DNA of 64,000 nt from Mesorhizobium sp. L-8-3 (GCF_016756615.1 NZ_AP023262.1:310001-374000); one strand, 5' to 3'; positions 9,811 through 20,776 are shown, counted from the first letter of the stretch. Notes: generated by a model from the letters alone, not told the origin. Program-made: numbers and translations.

Positions 9811-10928
9811 TGCGCCACCCATCGCGAGAAGAGCGAGGTCGACAGCGCGCGGCCGGCCGACTTCTCGCGGATCACCAGTTCGCCCGACTCGACCGTGCCG
9901 CCCATGCCGGCGAAGGTATCGCGCATCAGCGCATGGATGGCGAAAAACGAAGCACGGATCGAATAGGCGGTGAGCACGACCGCCAACGGCTTCGGAGAGA
10001 GAATCGAGCGGCAGATATCCGCCAGCGCCGGCAGGTGCTCGAACAATTGCCACACCTCGCCCTTGGGTCCGCGCCCATAGGCCGGCGGATCGAAGAGGAT
10101 GATGTCGTAGCTGTTGCCGCGGCGCTCCTCGCGCTCTGCGAATTTCATGGCGTCCTCGACGATCCAGCGGATCGGCCTGTCGGTCAGCCGCGCGACTTCC
10201 TGGTTCTCCCGGGCCCAGCCGATCGCCTTCTTCGAGGCATCGACATGGGTGACCTCGGCGCCGGCCCTGGCCGCGACCAGCGAGGCGAGGCCGGTATAGC
10301 CGAACAGGTTGAGCACCTTCACCGGGCGGCCCGCCCCAGCGATCAGCCCGGCCATGTGGTCCCAATGCGACGCCTGCTCTGGGAAGACGCCGACATGGCG
10401 GAAAGAGGTGAAACGGCCGAGATAGTCGATCCCGTCATGACGCATCGGCCAGGTCTCGCCGAGCGGAGCGCCCGGGAAGCGCCACCGGCCCATGCCTTCC
10501 TCGTCGGTGTCACCGGTGAAGACGGCGTCGACGCGTTCCCACTCGCGCGCCGGCAGCGCGCGCTGCCAGATCGCCTGGCCTTCCGGCCGCACGATGCGAT
10601 AGGGGCCGTACTGCTCCAGCTTCTCCCCGCCGCCGCTGTCGAGCAGCGCGTAGTCGGCATTGGGCGCGACCTCAAGGATCAGCGGCAGCCTTTCGGCCGG
10701 CAACATCCCCTCGCGCCTGCCAAGCACGCGGGACGGCGTCTGCGAAGACACGGTCCTGTCGGCGCGCGGCTCACGCTGCGCTTCGGCAACCGGCCGCTGC
10801 CGCTCCGGCGCCTGACGGTCGCGCGCGACCTCGCCGGGCCTGGCGCCGGGCCGCGAGCGGTGTTGTCGCTTGTCACGCGACGGTTTCAAATCGGAGAGCC
10901 TCCGGAAAGCATCGGCCGCTTTTGGCAT
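9807..10928 (-). CDS. Class I SAM-dependent rRNA methyltransferase, RlmI/RlmK-like
   Basis: A 373-residue protein. The first 80 residues are low-complexity and rich in arginine and proline. The core has VLNLFGYTGLASLVAARAGA (SAM motif I), VTHVDASKKAIGWARENQ and the catalytic-type motif IILFDPPAYGRGPKGE. This resembles the RlmI/RlmL(K) 23S rRNA cytosine/guanine methyltransferases. It is first in a run of three overlapping minus-strand genes (this gene, TrmH-type, lspA). The target nucleotide is not deducible. Confidence 0.82.
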   Translation of the reverse strand: MPKAADAFRRLSDLKPSRDKRQHRSRPGARPGEVARDRQAPERQRPVAEAQREPRADRTVSSQTPSRVLGRREGMLPAERLPLILEVAPNADYALLDSGGGEKLEQYGPYRIVRPEGQAIWQRALPAREWERVDAVFTGDTDEEGMGRWRFPGAPLGETWPMRHDGIDYLGRFTSFRHVGVFPEQASHWDHMAGLIAGAGRPVKVLNLFGYTGLASLVAARAGAEVTHVDASKKAIGWARENQEVARLTDRPIRWIVEDAMKFAEREERRGNSYDIILFDPPAYGRGPKGEVWQLFEHLPALADICRSILSPKPLAVVLTAYSIRASFFAIHALMRDTFAGMGGTVESGELVIREKSAGRALSTSLFSRWVAQ

Positions 10929-11040
10929 AGCGCCATGCGCCGCGCAACCAATGGCGGATCACGGCCGGTTCTACACCGATGACGGCCCGGAATCGGCTGT
11001 TCGCGTATCGCAAGGCGATGGGCGCGAGGACGGCGTTCCT

Positions 11041-11535
11041 TCAGCCTGCGGCACGACGCGTGGCCGACGCCATGGAGAGGGCGATCGATACGAAACCGCC
11101 GAGCTTCAAAGCGGCCACCGCCATGTGACCAGTCTCCCAGCGCAGGCGGATTTCTTCGAAGTCCGCCGGTATGGGGCCGGGTTGCCATGTCGCCAACAGG
11201 TTGTTGGCCGGCCGTACCCATGCAAACCAGGTCGCGAGTGCCGCTGCATAAAGCACTGCAGCGGCGAGCGCGAAGGTGGATGCAGGTCTGTCGCCCCAGA
11301 TGAGGAAGGCGAGAACTGCCGGGCAGAGTATGGCCGCAATGTCCAGCACTGCGCCAACCGGTGCGAACAACTGGAACTGGCCGTTGAAGACCGTGGCCTC
11401 GCGCCAGAGTTCCGGCGACCAGACAGCAAGGCGCGGCATCGCCTCAAGGACATGCGCGAATGAAGGACCGAGACTGAGAGCTGCCACGGTCGCGGTGAGG
11501 ATGACCAAGGCGGCCATTGATCCGCTCGTCTTCAT
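11041..11535 (-). CDS. DUF1772 membrane protein
   Basis: A 164-residue protein with four hydrophobic helices, matching DUF1772 (LGPSFAHVLEAMPRL near the start, VRPANNLLATW and RWETGH later). The function of the family is unknown. The frame extends 23 codons upstream to 11604, but that part is polar and atypical, so the MKTSGSMAAL start at 11535 is preferred. It is flanked by non-coding stretches of 112 and 254 bp, so it is probably transcribed alone. Confidence 0.72.
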   Translation of the reverse strand: MKTSGSMAALVILTATVAALSLGPSFAHVLEAMPRLAVWSPELWREATVFNGQFQLFAPVGAVLDIAAILCPAVLAFLIWGDRPASTFALAAAVLYAAALATWFAWVRPANNLLATWQPGPIPADFEEIRLRWETGHMAVAALKLGGFVSIALSMASATRRAAG

Positions 11536-11789
11536 GAGCGGGTCCAACGCTTTCTCCGCGCGATCGTTCCGCGGGCCAATTGCCCAGCCTGACGACGCCC
11601 TCAATCGTTTGCGACATCAGCCCCGATCCGGAATCGGCTTGGCGCGGGCGCGGGTGAAACGTACCGCACGGCCGCTGTTGGTCTGCACCGACCGCGACGC
11701 CGAGCGGCACGCCAATCGGCTGGCCGGCGCGGCCCGGCCGACACGCCATCGAATCTCGGGCGACGAGACGGCTTTCTCGATTCGGTCGA

Positions 11790-12755
11790 TTATGTCCGCG
11801 ACGCCGTGTAGACGGCAATCCCCGCGGCGAGATCCTCGAGCGCGGCACCCACCGACTTGAAGAGCGTGATCTCCTCGGCCGAAGCCCGGCCGGTCTTATC
11901 GCCGCGCGTCAGTTCGAAAAGGTCGGCCAGCACGCGATCGGCCGCGAGCACTCCTGACGCGAGCGGCTGGACGATGTCGCCCGCTTCCTTGCCGGCGCCC
12001 GCGCGCGTGTCGACGAACACCCGGGCCCTGCGGATCGCTTCGTCGTCGGCCTCGCGCATCTGCGGCGTGAAGCCGCCGACGAGGTCGACATGCGTGCCGG
12101 CCTTCAGCCGGGCCCCTTTGACAAGCGGCTCGCTCGAAATGGTGGCGCAGGAGACGATGTCGGCCCAGCCGAGCGCATCGTCGAGGTCGGTAACGGTCGA
12201 CGCCTCGAATCCGTCGCGGCGCAGGGCTTCGGCCGCCTTTTCGCCATTTGCGGGCGTCCGGTTCCAGATGCGGATCTGCTTGATCGGGCGCACGGACGAA
12301 TGCGCCTTGACGAGAAAGGGGCAGAGCGCGCCGGCGCCGACGACGAGCAGCCTGGAGGCGTCCTCGCGGGCCAGATAGGTCGCCGCCAGCGCGGAGGCGC
12401 AAGCCGTGCGCCACAATGTCAACCGCTGACCGTCGATCAGCGCCTGCGGTTCGCCCGTCTTGCCGTCGAGCAGGAGATAGACGCCCATGACGGCCGGCTT
12501 CCCGACAGTATTGTTGTCTGGCGACACGGTGACGATCTTGACGCCGACATGGCCTCCCGCCGAGGTGCCGGCAGCGCCGAAGTCGCCCCAGGCAGGCATG
12601 AGCAGCAGGGTGGAGGCCGCGCCGTCGGGTCGTTCGATCGTGTGGTGGTGGCGCACCGGCTGGATCGCGCCCTCGCGAAACATGACGCGCAGCGCCTCGA
12701 CCAGGCCGGCGAAACTCAGCGCCCGGTCGACGCCGTCGGCCGAAATCATCAGCAT
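11790..12755 (-). CDS. Ornithine cyclodeaminase / mu-crystallin family protein
   Basis: A 321-residue Rossmann-fold protein. Evidence includes GVKIVTVSPDNNTVGKPAV, the substrate/NAD region LTLWRTACASALAATYLARE, the dinucleotide motif LLVVGAGALCPFLV and HVDLVGGFTPQMREAD. Members include ornithine cyclodeaminases, alanine dehydrogenases and ketimine reductases, so the reaction stays open. The C-terminal region AGDIVQPLASGV is also typical. No pathway partner is adjacent; the neighbours are membrane proteins of unrelated type. Confidence 0.83.
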   Translation of the reverse strand: MLMISADGVDRALSFAGLVEALRVMFREGAIQPVRHHHTIERPDGAASTLLLMPAWGDFGAAGTSAGGHVGVKIVTVSPDNNTVGKPAVMGVYLLLDGKTGEPQALIDGQRLTLWRTACASALAATYLAREDASRLLVVGAGALCPFLVKAHSSVRPIKQIRIWNRTPANGEKAAEALRRDGFEASTVTDLDDALGWADIVSCATISSEPLVKGARLKAGTHVDLVGGFTPQMREADDEAIRRARVFVDTRAGAGKEAGDIVQPLASGVLAADRVLADLFELTRGDKTGRASAEEITLFKSVGAALEDLAAGIAVYTASRT

Positions 12756-12857
12756 GGATAAGCTTCTCCCTTCAAACGGCGCGGGCCTTTCCGCTTAAGG
12801 CACGTCGCAACCTTTCAGATCCGCTTTGCGCGCTTCAGGTGTCTGTGCTTTGCGCAC

Positions 12858-12896
12858 TGTCTTTGTCCCGAAACCGGTTCCCGCATCGGGAAGACA
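12858..12896. repeat. Palindromic intergenic element, single copy here
   Basis: An imperfect hairpin with arms TGTCT..TCCCGA and TCGGGA..AGACA around the loop AACCGGTTCCCGCA. It sits immediately after the stop of the lapA-like gene (minus strand) and upstream of the cyclodeaminase gene. The sequence resembles a short palindromic repeat common in rhizobial genomes. It could act as a 3' hairpin for the lapA-like transcript. No second copy was found in this window. Confidence 0.5.
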
Positions 12897-12900
12897 TGCT

Positions 12901-13224
12901 TCAGGCAGCAGTCCTGGACACGGCCGTCGACTGCTGGCCGGCGGGCGCGACGGCTCGCAGGCTCTGCAGTTCCTGGTCGCGCCGGCGCGCCAGCTTGCGG
13001 TACCGGCCCTGCCGCCACCAGGTGACTGAGCTTCCGATGAGCAGACCCGCAAGAACGGCTGCAAAGAGCAGCACGAACAGAGGCAGTTGCACCGTCAACG
13101 CCGGATTGCCGGGATTGAACGGATCGAGCGTGAAGGCGACGAGACCACGGTTGGCGACGGCCAGCGCGATCAGGATGATCGCCAGCGGCACGAAAACGAC
13201 GATGAGTATGAAACGATTGAGCAT
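12901..13224 (-). CDS. LapA domain (DUF1049-type) membrane protein
   Basis: A 107-residue protein with two membrane segments (about residues 5-25 and 47-67), joined by the family stretch NRGLVAFTLDPFNP, and a basic, coiled tail. This is the architecture of the lipopolysaccharide-assembly LapA/YciS domain. In alphaproteobacteria such genes often follow ihfB, as here with a 66-bp gap on the same strand. The role in envelope biogenesis is inferred from the family only. Confidence 0.82.
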   Translation of the reverse strand: MLNRFILIVVFVPLAIILIALAVANRGLVAFTLDPFNPGNPALTVQLPLFVLLFAAVLAGLLIGSSVTWWRQGRYRKLARRRDQELQSLRAVAPAGQQSTAVSRTAA

Positions 13225-13290
13225 ATCGTGATCCAGTTCGACGGATCGGGCGCCTTTCGCCGGGCCAGTCCTGCGGCCCGCAGGGGGCGG

Positions 13291-13575
13291 TCATCCGTCG
13301 GCATTGAGCCTTTCGCGCAATTCCTTGCCGGTCTTGAAGAACGGCACCCATTTCTCCTCGACCTCGACCGATTCGCCCGTGCGCGGATTGCGGCCGGTGC
13401 GCGCCGGCCGGTTCTTGACCGAGAACGCGCCGAAGCCGCGCAATTCGACGCGATTTCCCTCCGCCAGCGCATCGGTGATCTCCTCGAAGATCGCATTCAC
13501 GATGTTCTCGACGTCACGCAGAAAGAGATGCGGATTGCGATTGGCAATGATTTGCACGAGTTCCGACTTGATCAT
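13291..13575 (-). CDS. ihfB: Integration host factor subunit beta
   Basis: A 94-residue HU/IHF-fold DNA-bending protein. It starts [11 protein letters not shown], has [19 protein letters not shown] in the beta-arm and the tip signature [10 protein letters not shown]. It pairs with IHF-alpha to bend DNA at sigma-54 promoters, recombination sites and elsewhere. A strong ribosome-binding site (GGAGGGG on the minus strand) precedes it. It lies between sppA upstream and the lapA-like gene downstream on the same strand. Confidence 0.95.
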   Translation of the reverse strand: MIKSELVQIIANRNPHLFLRDVENIVNAIFEEITDALAEGNRVELRGFGAFSVKNRPARTGRNPRTGESVEVEEKWVPFFKTGKELRERLNADG

Positions 13576-13632
13576 GCGCGCAGTCCCCTCCGATTGTTAT
13601 GGTCTTGTTACCGGTATGATTTTGCTGAATTT

Positions 13633-14613
13633 TCAGTGACCTGACACGGCGTTTTCAGGGTGCCAGACCGACAATAGCCCGTCAAGGAAGATGCGGTCGC
13701 CGCCGAGTTCCCGGACGATGTCGGCGCTGTAGTCGGGCAGTCCGAGCAGGCGCGCGAGCTGTCGCGCCGCAGCATCGGCGAACAGGAAACTCGAAGCGCT
13801 CTTGCTCTTCGGCTTCCATTCGATCACTTTCAGCTTCGCATCGACCCCCTTGGTGGCAAGCCACTTGATGGCCTGCTCCTCGCCGCCGAGCGCATCCACC
13901 AGCTTCTTCGTGAGGGCCTGACGGCCGGTGAACACGGAGCCATCCGCCAGCACCATGACCTCGGCATGCGTCAGGGGGCGGCGCTCGACGACCAGGCCCA
14001 CGAACCAGTCGTAGCTGTCCAGGATCATGGAACGGATCATGGCGCGCTCAGGCTCGGTGGTGGGATTGAAGGGCGAGGGCTCGGCCTTGAGCGGCGAGGA
14101 CTTCACCTCCTCGAGCGTGATGCCCAGCTTGTCCATCAGCCCCGTAAGATTGGGGAACTGCACCAGGACGCCGATGGAGCCGATAATCGAAGACTTGCGG
14201 GCCACGATGTGGTCGGTCGCGCTGGCGATCATGTAGCCGGCCGAGGCGGCGAGCGTACCGACCTGGGCCACGACCGGCTTGTCGGCGGCGAGCCGGCGCA
14301 CCGCGTCGAATATGGCCTCGCCGCCGGCGGTGGTGCCGCCGGGCGAATCGATCGACAGAATGACGCCCTTGACCGCGGACGATGCACGAACCTTGTCCAG
14401 CCGCTCGATCAGCTCGTCGTCCTCGGTGATCGTGCCCTCGATCCTGACCCTGGCGATATGATCGCCGGCGACGCCTGCGAGATCGTCGCCCGCAAGCCAC
14501 AACGATCCGATGCCGATGGCGAGCGCGGCGACCAGGATCGCCAGGACCCGCCAGAAGGTCAGCTTGCGCCGCAGCCGGCGGCGGTCGATCATGTCGTCGG
14601 CGCGTATGGCCAT
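13633..14613 (-). CDS. sppA: Signal peptide peptidase SppA, short form
   Basis: A 326-residue protease with one N-terminal membrane anchor (about residues 18-40). The S49 features are VILSIDSPGGTTAGGEAIF, the catalytic-serine region GTLAASAGYMIAS and the lysine region ARKSSIIGSIGVL. Short SppA proteins form membrane-bound octamers that digest cleaved signal peptides. It precedes ihfB and the lapA-like gene on the same strand. Its 5' flank carries a strong GC hairpin. Confidence 0.93.
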   Translation of the reverse strand: MAIRADDMIDRRRLRRKLTFWRVLAILVAALAIGIGSLWLAGDDLAGVAGDHIARVRIEGTITEDDELIERLDKVRASSAVKGVILSIDSPGGTTAGGEAIFDAVRRLAADKPVVAQVGTLAASAGYMIASATDHIVARKSSIIGSIGVLVQFPNLTGLMDKLGITLEEVKSSPLKAEPSPFNPTTEPERAMIRSMILDSYDWFVGLVVERRPLTHAEVMVLADGSVFTGRQALTKKLVDALGGEEQAIKWLATKGVDAKLKVIEWKPKSKSASSFLFADAAARQLARLLGLPDYSADIVRELGGDRIFLDGLLSVWHPENAVSGH

Positions 14614-14689
14614 CGATGCCTCGCTTGCGAGCCTGGCGTAGCGGGCCTGCCGACAGGACAGGCGCGCGCGCCGGTAGGGTGCCGAAGCC

Positions 14690-14718
14690 TCCGGCGCGCC
14701 AGGAAAGGGCGCGCCGGA
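14690..14718. repeat. Perfect 11-bp inverted repeat upstream of sppA
   Basis: The arms TCCGGCGCGCC (14690-14700) and GGCGCGCCGGA (14708-14718) are perfect reverse complements around a 7-nt loop. The hairpin lies 77-105 bp upstream of the sppA start. It has no T-rich tail on either strand, so a simple intrinsic terminator is not obvious. It may be a structured leader element or a protein-binding dyad. Confidence 0.55.
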
Positions 14719-15007
14719 CTCCGGCGGAAGCTGGCGTTTTAGAGCGGTTCCCGCCGGGATGGAAGCTGTTCCGTCGCGTTCGGGGCCGCGACGCCTTTTC
14801 GCAGTCCCTCCGACCGGCAGAATTGATGATGAATAGACAGGCCGTCGATGCCGGAGTGCCTGTCTTTCGGCCTTTGTCGGTGGTTGGAACCTTCAGATCC
14901 GAGGCCGGCAGGAAAGGTATTCTTCGGCAATTCGCCGATGAGATCCTGCTCGGCTGCTCGCATTCGCCCGCGCAATCGGCTATTTTCGGACTTGCTGCCG
15001 CCCAGGG

Positions 15008-15036
15008 CTTACAATCCTTCGCAAAATAACCATATT
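15008..15036 (+). promoter_or_regulatory. Possible promoter for the lptC-lptA-lptB-rpoN run
   Basis: CTTACA (15008-15013) and CATATT (15031-15036) are separated by 17 bp. This resembles the alphaproteobacterial housekeeping promoter pattern CTTGAC-N17-CTATAT with mismatches. It would give a leader of about 125 nt before the chosen lptC start. It rests on sequence pattern only. Confidence 0.35.
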
Positions 15037-15168
15037 GGAGTTCCAGTTGCGGCAGGCAGCCTCGGCGGGCACGGTGAACGCGCCGGCAACCATCGAGCGA
15101 AATTGCACGGACTATCGGGCCCGAAATTTCCAGGTGAGGGGCCTCGCGCACAATACGGATCTGAACGC

Positions 15169-15912
15169 ATGGCAGCGGCGACGATGAACACCCCGGCCGG
15201 AAGGGCTTCGGCCATGACGGGGCGACCGAGCGATCCGGCAGCGGAACGAACGAAAGGCGGCACGGGCCATCGGCCCGACGTGTTCCGCAAGGCGCAGCAC
15301 CATTCGCGCCGGGTCCGTTTCCTGAAATTCGTCCTGCCCGTGCTGGCGCTGGCCCTCGCCGGAGGATTCGTCGCCTATTCATGGTGGTCCACGCCGGCCC
15401 AGGTGAGCTTCGACGTGACGAAGAGCTCCTTCGCCGACGGCAAGCTGGTGATGGCCAACCCCAAGCTGGAAGGCTTCACCAAAGGCCAGCTGCCCTATCT
15501 GATGACGGCGGCGCGCGCCGTGCAGAATGCGAAGTCGTCGGGCGTCTTCGAGCTCGACACGATCAAGGCGAAGCTGCCGCTCGACGCCGACAGCTGGGCC
15601 ACGATCGAGGCGCCGCGCGGTGTCTACAACCGCGACAAGAACACGATCCACTTCACGACCGACGTGCTGATAAAGACCACGGACGGCATGACCGCCAAAT
15701 TCAGCAAGGCCTTGTTCGATATCGGAAAAGGCAACCTGAAGACCAACGCCCCCGTGGACATCGAAACCAACGGCACACAAATTGCGGCCGATTCGATGAC
15801 CGTGCTTGAAAACGGCAAGGTTTTGATATTCGAGAAAAGAGTGCGCATGGAGATTGCGCCGGGGCGGCTGCAGACCAGCCAGGGAACCACCGGAGAGACC
15901 AATGGCGGGTAG
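15169..15912 (+). CDS. lptC: LPS export system protein LptC
   Basis: A 247-residue protein with a cytoplasmic basic N-terminus, one membrane anchor (FLKFVLPVLALALAGGFVAY, about residues 45-65) and a periplasmic LptC-type beta-jellyroll domain. It links the inner-membrane LPS transporter to LptA. The start at 15169 (MAAATMNTP) is the first plausible ATG; alternatives at 15184 and 15214 would also keep the anchor. Its stop overlaps the lptA start by 11 bp. The context lptC-lptA-lptB confirms the call. Confidence 0.87.
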   Translation: MAAATMNTPAGRASAMTGRPSDPAAERTKGGTGHRPDVFRKAQHHSRRVRFLKFVLPVLALALAGGFVAYSWWSTPAQVSFDVTKSSFADGKLVMANPKLEGFTKGQLPYLMTAARAVQNAKSSGVFELDTIKAKLPLDADSWATIEAPRGVYNRDKNTIHFTTDVLIKTTDGMTAKFSKALFDIGKGNLKTNAPVDIETNGTQIAADSMTVLENGKVLIFEKRVRMEIAPGRLQTSQGTTGETNGG

Positions 15913-16477
15913 GACATCTTTGTGGGTCGGCGCGGCGGCCGGGCTGGCATTGACGACGGCAGCGGCGGGCGCTGCGTACGCCCAGACGACGCAGACACAG
16001 GTGCCGGGGCTGCAGCTCTCAGGCAACCAGCCGATCCAGATCGAGAGCAACAAGCTGGAGGTGCGCCAGAACGAGAACATGGCGGTGTTCAGCGGCGACG
16101 TCACCGTCGTGCAGGGCAAGACCCTCCTGAAGGCCGGCAAGATGACCGTGTTCTATGCAAAAGGCACCGGTTCGGCGGCGACCGGCTCGGCCAACATCGA
16201 CAAGCTGGAGGTCGACGACAAGGTCTATGTGAAGTCGGAGACGCAGGAAGCCACCGGCGACCACGGCACCTTCGACATGAAGAAGGAAATCCTTACTCTC
16301 ACCGGCGACAAGGTGGTTCTGACCGATGGCCCCAATGTTCTGGTCGGCTGCAAGCTGACGGTGCACATGAAGTCCGGCGAGGCCAATTTCGACGGCTGCG
16401 ACAAGCCAGGCGGCGGCACCGGCCGGGTGATCATGTCGCTCACCCCGCAGAAGCAGCCCGCGGCCCAAGGCCAGTAA
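15902..16477 (+). CDS. lptA: Periplasmic LPS transport protein LptA (OstA-like)
   Basis: A 191-residue protein with a Sec signal peptide (LWVGAAAGLALTTAAAGAAYAQ). The OstA-type beta-bridge domain follows: PIQIESNKLEVRQNENMAVF, then VTVVQGKTLLKAGKM and GDKVVLTDGPNVLVGCKL. It forms the periplasmic bridge for LPS. The ATG at 15902 was chosen because it gives a clean signal peptide and overlaps the lptC end; an in-frame upstream extension is polar and unlikely. lptB starts directly after its stop. Confidence 0.92.
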   Translation: MAGRTSLWVGAAAGLALTTAAAGAAYAQTTQTQVPGLQLSGNQPIQIESNKLEVRQNENMAVFSGDVTVVQGKTLLKAGKMTVFYAKGTGSAATGSANIDKLEVDDKVYVKSETQEATGDHGTFDMKKEILTLTGDKVVLTDGPNVLVGCKLTVHMKSGEANFDGCDKPGGGTGRVIMSLTPQKQPAAQGQ

Positions 16478-17293
<816 letters not shown>

Positions 17294-17603
17294 TGCGGCT
17301 TGACGGGGATTCGTCTGCCGAAGGATCGCGTGTCACCCCTGTGGCAGCGTGGCTTCCATGGCCGGCGCCTATCCGGGTCCAGGCATCACGCCCGGGCCGG
17401 CGCTGACCTTTGGGTGCGTCGTCGGACAGCTGGCCACGACTCAATGACCGTCTTGCCCGCGAGCAAGGCGCGTATATCCGAACGGGCAAGGCAATCTGCT
17501 TGACAAGCAAGAGCTGGGCCAGTTTCATCCCTCGGGGCAAAAAATACCGTGACCGCGGTCGCCTTTGCGGTCACGGAGGCTATTCGGGGAGAAACGAGCC
17601 GAG
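17294..17603. other. 310-bp lptB-rpoN intergenic region
   Basis: No coding sequence was found here. The main feature is a perfect 10-bp inverted repeat at 17547-17576, close to the rpoN start. A smaller CTTGCCCGCGAGCAAG hairpin lies near 17452. The length leaves room for a separate rpoN promoter, but no clear -35/-10 pair was identified. Confidence 0.5.
17547..17576 (+). promoter_or_regulatory. Leader hairpin or dyad upstream of rpoN
   Basis: The arms CCGTGACCGC and GCGGTCACGG are perfect reverse complements around a 10-nt spacer (GGTCGCCTTT). The right arm ends 27 bp before the rpoN ATG. It could fold in the mRNA leader or be bound as a dyad; rpoN autoregulation is known in rhizobia, but no mechanism is shown here. 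It could also act as a weak terminator for lptB transcripts, although no T-run follows it. Confidence 0.5.
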
Positions 17604-19118
<1,515 letters not shown>

Positions 19119-19605
19119 AATGCGATCACAGCCGCCGCCCCATCTCCTTGATCGCGCATCGGATTTCCCCGAGCAGGCTCGCGTGGCTTCGCCCACGCTT
19201 GACCTGCCCGTCAGCTTCCATTGACGCAGGTTCTTGTCGGAAAACGTCGGACACGTTTCCAGCGAAGATCGAGATCGCGCGAGAACGCCGCGCCCAGCAC
19301 GATCCCCGGTGGACGCCAGCACGCCTGCAAGGGGACAACTCAAGGGCGGCCCGGCCGTCGGATATGGCCGGAACCCGCAGAAAACCGGCTTCGTTGACAA
19401 TTTCGCGTGAAGTGACTAGAAGCCCGCCCGCAAGAGACGGGCGAGACGAGCCCATGCGAAACAACATCCCCTCGAGAAGGGTTGTCATCAACCAGAACGT
19501 TCGGGCTTGAAATCGGCGCTGTCGTCGCCGCAAACCTTGTGCGCCCCGGCCACAGGTATAAACTCGCAACAGTTCGAAGTCTGGACAGGGAAGGTCGGTT
19601 TTCAG
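19119..19605. other. 487-bp rpoN-hpf intergenic region
   Basis: No gene was recognised here. It contains one copy of a repeat (19177-19208) that recurs at 36243-36274. The last 100 bp before hpf include the leader from which hpf is presumably expressed. Short open frames here lack protein-like composition. Confidence 0.5.
19177..19208. repeat. Dispersed repeat family C, copy 1
   Basis: This 32-bp segment matches 36243-36274 at 30 of 32 positions. The central GCGTGG-CTTCGC-CCACGC forms a 6-bp hairpin (19181-19198), and ACCTGCC follows it. Both copies lie in intergenic DNA, here between rpoN and hpf. The similarity fades into the following 50 bp (GCAGG and GGACAC words in both). Confidence 0.6.
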
Positions 19606-20181
19606 ATGAGCCTGCGTGTTTCCGGAAAACAGATGGAGATCGGCGACGCCTTCCGCGGCCGCATCGAAGGACGAATCGCCGAACTCGTGAGCAAATATTT
19701 CGATGGCGGCTACTCCGGCCGCGTCACCGTGGAGAAGTCCGGCTTCAGGTTTTCTGCTGACTGCATGATCCACCTCGATTCCGGCATGGAGCTACAGGCG
19801 ACCGGCGAAGCGCAAGAGCCGACCCTTGCCTTCGATACTGCCGCCGACCGCTTCGAAAAGCGGCTGCGGCGCTACAAGCGCCGGCTGCGCTCCCATCCCA
19901 ACGGCCAGAACAACACGCCCATCGCCTATACGGTCATGGCGCCGGTCGCAGAGGAAGACGAGGAAGTGCCGGAGGACTATGCGCCGGCCGTCGTCGCCGA
20001 ATCGACGCTGACGCTCAAAACCATGTCGGTCGCCAACGCGGTGATCGAACTCGACGCCAAGGACAGCCCCGTCCTGGTGTTTCGCAATGCCGGCAGTGAC
20101 GAGGTCAACATCGTCTACCGTCGTTCCGACGGCAATATCGGCTGGATCGATCCTTCATCGGCCAAGACCGCCAACGGATAG
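19606..20181 (+). CDS. hpf: Ribosome hibernation promoting factor, long form
   Basis: A 191-residue protein. The N-terminal S30AE domain (MSLRVSGKQMEIGDAFRGRI, then FDTAADRFEKRLRRYKRR) blocks the decoding site. The C-terminal domain (about residues 135-185, SPVLVFRNAGSDEVNIVYRR and GNIGWIDP) promotes 100S ribosome dimers. ATG 19606 was chosen for its match to the family start; the open frame begins 33 codons earlier with atypical residues. It is located between rpoN and ptsN, as usual in rhizobia. Confidence 0.93.
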   Translation: MSLRVSGKQMEIGDAFRGRIEGRIAELVSKYFDGGYSGRVTVEKSGFRFSADCMIHLDSGMELQATGEAQEPTLAFDTAADRFEKRLRRYKRRLRSHPNGQNNTPIAYTVMAPVAEEDEEVPEDYAPAVVAESTLTLKTMSVANAVIELDAKDSPVLVFRNAGSDEVNIVYRRSDGNIGWIDPSSAKTANG

Positions 20182-20253
20182 CGAGAACAATCCCGAGCGG
20201 GCCGCGGGCGTGGGGCCATCCGGCCCGCCGGGAAGTCAAAGGATGCCACAAAA

Positions 20254-20718
20254 ATGGATCTCAGCGACCTGATCGAGGTTTCGGCGATCATGCCGGCCTT
20301 GAAAGCCAATTCCAAGAAGCAGCTCCTGCAACTCCTCGCCGAAAAGGCCGCCGGCATCACCGGCATTCCGGAGCGGGAGGTGTTCGACACGATCCTGCAG
20401 CGCGAAAGGCTAGGCTCGACCGGCGTCGGAAACGGCATCGCCATACCGCACGGGAAGCTGCCTGGCGTGAAACGCATCACCGGGGTCTTCGCGCGGCTCG
20501 ACCAGCCGGTCGATTTCGAAGCTCTGGACGACCAGCCGGTCGATCTCGTGTTCCTGCTGCTGGCGCCGGAGGGTGCCGGCGCCGATCACCTCAAGGCGCT
20601 GTCGCGCATTGCGCGCGTCCTTCGCGACGGCGATACGGTGGCGAAGATCCGCGGCACGCGCGACGCCGCGGCGATCCATGCGCTCCTGTCGGAAACGCCG
20701 GCTTCACACGCGGCCTGA
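20254..20718 (+). CDS. ptsN: Nitrogen regulatory phosphotransferase EIIA-Ntr
   Basis: A 154-residue PTS EIIA protein. His66 in GIAIPHGKLPG is the phosphorylation site, and FLLLAPEGAGADHLKAL is also typical. EIIA-Ntr is phosphorylated by the PtsP-NPr chain and tunes potassium, nitrogen and stress responses. It starts 72 bp after hpf and is followed by a hairpin terminator, so it ends the lptC-ptsN transcriptional run. Confidence 0.95.
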   Translation: MDLSDLIEVSAIMPALKANSKKQLLQLLAEKAAGITGIPEREVFDTILQRERLGSTGVGNGIAIPHGKLPGVKRITGVFARLDQPVDFEALDDQPVDLVFLLLAPEGAGADHLKALSRIARVLRDGDTVAKIRGTRDAAAIHALLSETPASHAA

Positions 20719-20746
20719 AACGGATCGTGTAGGATAAACCGTTCGG

Positions 20747-20766
20747 GGGCGGCAGCGATGCCGCCC
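20747..20766 (+). terminator. Hairpin terminator after ptsN
   Basis: GGGCGGCA-GCGA-TGCCGCCC forms an 8-bp perfect GC-rich stem with a 4-nt loop, 28 bp after the ptsN stop. It is followed by TTCGTCGTTT, a broken T-rich tail. This is a reasonable intrinsic terminator for the plus-strand run. Confidence 0.65.
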
Positions 20767-20776
20767 TTCGTCGTTT

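Larger units (their letters stand above)
14614..15168. other. 555-bp intergenic region between divergent sppA and lptC
   Basis: No convincing coding sequence was found here. The region separates the sppA-ihfB-lapA run (minus) from the lptC-ptsN run (plus). It contains an 11-bp-stem GC hairpin at 14690-14718 and a possible promoter for lptC at 15008-15036. In many relatives a ribonuclease D gene (rnd) sits before lptC, and it is absent from this stretch. Confidence 0.6.

Noticed and set aside
9811..10365. Upstream extension of the TrmH-type gene
   Set aside because: The extension lies wholly inside the upstream methyltransferase gene in another frame; the ATGA overlap at 9807-9810 gives a normal-length protein.
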